NCBI GenBank assembly: GCA_937914675.1
Contig: CALDOC010000476.1
Location: 1-8,074 of the forward strand
DNA from: an uncultured Sulfurimonas sp.
GTDB lineage: Bacteria > Campylobacterota > Campylobacteria > Campylobacterales > Sulfurimonadaceae
Reading direction: 5' to 3'
DNA length: 8,074 bases
The first letter of the stretch is position 1, and the number at the start of each line of letters is the position of its first letter. Under the pieces are notes generated by a model. It did no database searches, had not been told where the DNA came from, and saw nothing but the letters and a program-made list of their open reading frames with translations. The translations under genes were made by a program, and so were the position numbers. Below, in pieces: positions 5,223 through 8,074 of this stretch.

Positions 5223-5552
5223 ATGTCAAAATCATTGATTAAAATCAAACCTAAAAAATATAAAGATGGTGAAGTTGTTAAAGTAAACTTTATGGTTATG
5301 CACCCTATGGATACAGGTATGGGTAAAGACAAAAAAACAAAAGAGATCATACCCGCAAAGTATATCAACAGCGTAAAGTTTGAATATAACGGAAAAGTGA
5401 TTACAACTATGAACGTATGGGAATCACTTTCAGTTAATCCAGTGTTTACAACTTCGATGAAGATAAATGGCGCTGGTAAATTAAGCGTTACGTTTACAGA
5501 CAGTACTGGTGAAGTCAACGAAGCAAGTATCAAGATTAAACCAAAAGGATAA
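5223..5552 (+). CDS. soxZ: SoxZ, partner subunit of the SoxYZ sulfur carrier
   Basis: A 109-residue immunoglobulin-fold protein that binds SoxY and shapes the SoxYZ carrier. The family pattern is clear: the basic N-terminus SKSLIKIKPKKYKDGEVVKV, then MVMHPMDTGMGKD, IIPAKYINSVKFEYNGK and a C-terminal GKLSVTFTDSTGE strand pair. It has no signal peptide and no cysteine, as expected for SoxZ, which is thought to be carried across the membrane with Tat-exported SoxY. Its ribosome site is good (AGGA with a 6-base spacer). Its stop (5550-5552) is 3 bases before the soxA ATG, so the two are probably translationally coupled. Confidence 0.95.
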   Translation: MSKSLIKIKPKKYKDGEVVKVNFMVMHPMDTGMGKDKKTKEIIPAKYINSVKFEYNGKVITTMNVWESLSVNPVFTTSMKINGAGKLSVTFTDSTGEVNEASIKIKPKG

Positions 5553-5555
5553 TTG

Positions 5556-6329
5556 ATGAAAATAGGAACTAAAATAGTTTTATCTCTCGCTCTGCTCTCA
5601 TCATTTTCTTTTGCTGGCGAGCAGTTTGCGATGAGCGACGCTGACCGCGCCATGTACTCTGAGATGTTAGAAAACAATCCAGCGGATATGATGGTTGCCA
5701 ATGGTGAAGAGTTGTTAGCGAAATATGGTGGAGGAGAAGCTGGTTTAGCCGCTTTTTTTAATGTAAGCGAAGAAAAACTACCAGCCTACATAGCGGGTTT
5801 TCCTCGTTATTTACCAGAATTTAAACAAGTTGTGGCGCTAGATCAAGCTCTTCAAGGTTTAATGAGCAAAAATGGACACAAGCCATTTAAACTTAAAAGT
5901 TCGGATATGTACGACATGAGCGCTTATGCAAAATCTCTTGCAAATGGTCAGAAAATAAACATAGACGTAAATGCGAATAAACAGATGAAAGCGGCGCGAG
6001 CCATGGGAGAAGAAGTTTATATGACAAAGCGCGGTGGACGTGGCTTGGCATGTAACTCTTGCCACTCGCCTGACGTAGTTGGTTCTATTTTAAGAACGCA
6101 ACCTTTACCCGCAATTGATGGAAAAGGCAATGCGGTTGCGGCAAATTGGCCTGCGTATAGAATGACTAAATCAAATATGACAACGTTGGCGGTTCGTTTT
6201 CAAGGCTGTATGAACAACGCTCTTTTAGCGGTTATTCCTCTTGGTTCAAAAGAGATGGTCGCTCTTGAAGTTTATCTGACGAATGAAGCGAAGGGCTCGG
6301 AAATTAGTATTCCCGGTCTAAAAAGATAG
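5556..6329 (+). CDS. soxA: SoxA, monoheme c-type cytochrome, catalytic subunit of SoxAX
   Basis: Catalytic subunit that joins thiosulfate to the SoxY cysteine. It has 257 residues from ATG 5556, with a Sec signal peptide (MKIGTKIVLSLALLSSFSFA, cut before GEQF). The mature part has only three cysteines: the heme site CNSCH at 166-170 and C218 in RFQGCMN, the position of the catalytic, heme-ligating cysteine of SoxA. The N-terminal half keeps the fold (YIAGFPRYLPEF, VVALDQALQGLM) but lacks the CxxCH of diheme SoxA proteins, so this is the single-heme type. AAGGA at 5545-5549 lies 6 bases before ATG 5556; the TTG at 5553 would leave only 3 bases and is rejected. It starts 3 bases after soxZ and ends 9 bases before soxB. 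Confidence 0.95.
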   Translation: MKIGTKIVLSLALLSSFSFAGEQFAMSDADRAMYSEMLENNPADMMVANGEELLAKYGGGEAGLAAFFNVSEEKLPAYIAGFPRYLPEFKQVVALDQALQGLMSKNGHKPFKLKSSDMYDMSAYAKSLANGQKINIDVNANKQMKAARAMGEEVYMTKRGGRGLACNSCHSPDVVGSILRTQPLPAIDGKGNAVAANWPAYRMTKSNMTTLAVRFQGCMNNALLAVIPLGSKEMVALEVYLTNEAKGSEISIPGLKR

Positions 6330-6338
6330 GACTCCAAG

Positions 6339-8074
6339 ATGGATATTTCAAGAAGAGACTTTATGCATATCGCCGCTATTTTCGGACTAGGCGCCGCTAC
6401 GGCGGGAATGGCTAGTTCAAAAACGCCAGCTAGTTTGTCTTTAAACGATATTTACGATTTTAACGCAACGGGAAATTTCACGCTACTCCATATGTGTGAC
6501 ATTCATGCGCATATTAAGCCGCTTTATTGGAGAGAGCCATCAACTTTGATTTCAGCTCCAAATCTTGTTGGAACGCCTGGTTTTTTATGTGGTGAAGCGT
6601 TTGCGAAACATTATGGTTTAGAGCCAAGTTCGCTTGACGCTTATTTTGACACGCATATGGATTTTGACGCTTTGGCTAAAAAGTTTGGAAAGATGGGCGG
6701 TATCGCTCATATGAAAACGTATCTTGACCATGTTCGTAAAGAACGCGGCGCAAAAAACGTACTCTTTTTAGACTCTGGCGACACATGGCAAGGTACTGGC
6801 GTAGCCCTAAAAACTCGTGGCGAAGCCATAGTAAAAGCTCAAAATTACCTTGGTGTCGACGTAATGGTTGGACACTGGGAATTTACGTATGGCAAAGAGA
6901 GAGTCAAAGAGCTTATAGAGATGCTAGACGCGAAGTTTATCGCTCAAAACGTTATTGGAAACGACCCTTTCGCCGATGAATACGAAGAGTTGATTTTTGA
7001 ACCATACGTTATTGAAGAGAGAGGCGGAGCGAAGATTGGAATTATTGGTCAAGCTTTTCCCTTTACTTCAACTGCAAACCCTAAAGAGTTTACAGAAGGA
7101 TGGAGTTTTGGCATAAGACCTGATACGCTTCAAAGATACGTAGACGAGTTAAGAAAAGAACATAAAGTTGACTGCGTCGTTGTACTTTCTCATGATGGTT
7201 TTAGCGTTGATCAAGAAGTGGCTCGAATGGTTCATGGCGTTGACTTTATTTTAAGCGGACATACTCATGACCCATCACCAAAGCCCATTACCATAAATGG
7301 CACTGTAATTGTAATCGCTGGAAGTCATGGTAAATACGTTGGTCGTTTGGACATTGACGCTAAAAATGGAAAAGTGCATGGATACGAGTACAAACTAGTG
7401 CCCATAGCTTCAAACATGATTCCAGCGGATCCCGAGGGAGTTAAGCTTGTTGAAGAACTCTACGCGCCGTTCGCAAAAGAGTTTAATGAAGTTTTAGGTA
7501 AAACCAAGAACACTCTCTATAAACGCGATACTTTCTTTTCAACTTTTGACCAGTTGATTAACGACGCCATTATGGATGAGATGAAATGCGACATATCCTT
7601 TACTCCTGGGTATAGATGGGGTACAACGGTTCTTGCGGGCGATGACATTTTAATGGATAACGTTTACGAGATGTGTGGTATCACTTACCCGAACGTTTAT
7701 ACGTTTGAACTTCAAGGAAAGCAGATAGCCAACTTACTAGAAGACATAGCGGATAACGTATTTAACGCGAATCCTCTCTATCAGCAAGGTGGAGACATGA
7801 GTCGTTTAGGTGGCGCCACTTATAGCATCGCCGTAGCGAATAAAGCTGGAAAGCGCATATCTAAGCTCATGATTGGTGGTAAGCCCATTGACCTGAACAA
7901 GACGTACGTAGTATCATCATGGGGAGGAAACTTGCAAAACGCGGGTGCCAACCTTCAAACAAAGAAGATACGCGCGGTCTACGACGTGACTCGTGATTAC
8001 ATTAAAAAACAAAAAGTCGTTGACGTCAGCAACGCTGGAAACGTCACTTTAGTCGATTACGATTGTGGTTGTCC
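6339..8074 (+). CDS. soxB: SoxB, sulfate thiol esterase (3' end outside the window)
   Basis: Di-metal (manganese type) hydrolase of the 5'-nucleotidase/metallophosphoesterase superfamily that releases sulfate from SoxY-bound thiosulfate in the periplasm. An open frame of 578 codons runs to the window edge; family proteins are of about this length, so little is missing. The N-terminus is a Tat signal (SRRDFMHIAAIFGLGAA). Metal and active-site motifs appear in order: CDIHAH (D54, H56), LDSGDTWQGT (D148), VGHWEFTYG (178-185, the SoxB form of the usual GNHEFDYG), LSHDG (H285) and SGHTHD (H308, H310). A C-terminal nucleotidase-like domain follows from about residue 390, with SFTPGYRWGTTV. AGGA at 6328-6331, overlapping the soxA stop, lies 7 bases before the ATG. 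Whether other genes follow in the operon cannot be seen. Confidence 0.97.
   Translation, partial: MDISRRDFMHIAAIFGLGAATAGMASSKTPASLSLNDIYDFNATGNFTLLHMCDIHAHIKPLYWREPSTLISAPNLVGTPGFLCGEAFAKHYGLEPSSLDAYFDTHMDFDALAKKFGKMGGIAHMKTYLDHVRKERGAKNVLFLDSGDTWQGTGVALKTRGEAIVKAQNYLGVDVMVGHWEFTYGKERVKELIEMLDAKFIAQNVIGNDPFADEYEELIFEPYVIEERGGAKIGIIGQAFPFTSTANPKEFTEGWSFGIRPDTLQRYVDELRKEHKVDCVVVLSHDGFSVDQEVARMVHGVDFILSGHTHDPSPKPITINGTVIVIAGSHGKYVGRLDIDAKNGKVHGYEYKLVPIASNMIPADPEGVKLVEELYAPFAKEFNEVLGKTKNTLYKRDTFFSTFDQLINDAIMDEMKCDISFTPGYRWGTTVLAGDDILMDNVYEMCGITYPNVYTFELQGKQIANLLEDIADNVFNANPLYQQGGDMSRLGGATYSIAVANKAGKRISKLMIGGKPIDLNKTYVVSSWGGNLQNAGANLQTKKIRAVYDVTRDYIKKQKVVDVSNAGNVTLVDYDCGC

Noticed and set aside
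5553..5555. TTG start for soxA
   Set aside because: Only 3 bases from the Shine-Dalgarno sequence; the ATG at 5556 is better placed.
5099..5701. Open frame of 200 codons on the minus strand
   Set aside because: It runs antisense through soxY, soxZ and soxA, which are firmly identified; the hydrophobic translation is a by-product of AT-rich codons.
6785..6979. Plus-strand open frame of 64 codons inside soxB
   Set aside because: Out-of-frame shadow of soxB, whose own frame is intact and carries all metal-binding motifs.
1..8074. CRISPR array, insertion sequence or phage genes
   Set aside because: No regularly spaced repeats, transposase or phage motifs are seen on either strand.

Overview
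The window looks like a chromosomal segment of a sulfur-oxidising campylobacterotal bacterium (former Epsilonproteobacteria), most like Sulfurimonas or a close relative. The reasons are the AT-rich DNA, the compact soxXYZAB gene order, the single-heme SoxA, the histidine kinase with a HEINTPLS-type H box and no HAMP domain, and the promoters that rely on an extended -10 element. The genus is inferred from general knowledge; no database search was made.

Layout. Positions 1-48 hold the 3' part of a tRNA-Asn(GUU) gene. A family-4-type uracil-DNA glycosylase homologue (188-868, +) follows; its iron-sulfur cysteines are intact but its catalytic motif is degenerate. It converges on, and overlaps by 9 bases, a small BFD-type [2Fe-2S] protein (860-1081, -). 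A short divergent promoter region with two mirror-image extended -10 boxes (1120-1147) separates that gene from a tightly overlapping three-gene sensory operon: a membrane-anchored periplasmic Cache-like protein with no output domain (1165-2271), an OmpR-family response regulator (2268-2921) and a membrane histidine kinase (2911-4074).

Directly downstream lies the sox operon: soxX (4152), soxY (4694), soxZ (5223), soxA (5556) and soxB (6339 to the window edge, 3' end missing). Together they encode the periplasmic thiosulfate-oxidising core. SoxYZ carries the substrate on a C-terminal cysteine arm, the cytochrome SoxAX attaches thiosulfate to that cysteine, and SoxB hydrolyses off sulfate. SoxX and SoxA have Sec-type signal peptides, SoxY and SoxB have twin-arginine signals, and SoxZ has none and presumably leaves the cell with SoxY. 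soxCD is not seen here.

The most interesting signal is in the short gap between the kinase gene and soxX. A perfect 7-base direct repeat, TTTTACA-CAAA-TTTTACA (7+4+7, 11-base period), ends 9 bases upstream of a good -10 box (TATACT). This is the geometry of a PhoB/OmpR-type activator site that stands in for a -35 box. With the response regulator gene next door, it suggests a local circuit in which the Cache protein, kinase and regulator sense a sulfur compound and switch on soxXYZAB. The circuit is inference; the repeat and gene layout are seen directly.

Three gene starts were placed by Shine-Dalgarno spacing, promoter position or signal peptide rather than at the longest open frame (the glycosylase homologue, soxX, soxA). 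No non-coding stretch exceeds 300 bases; the longest, 49-187, shows nothing firm beyond a weak -10-like box.
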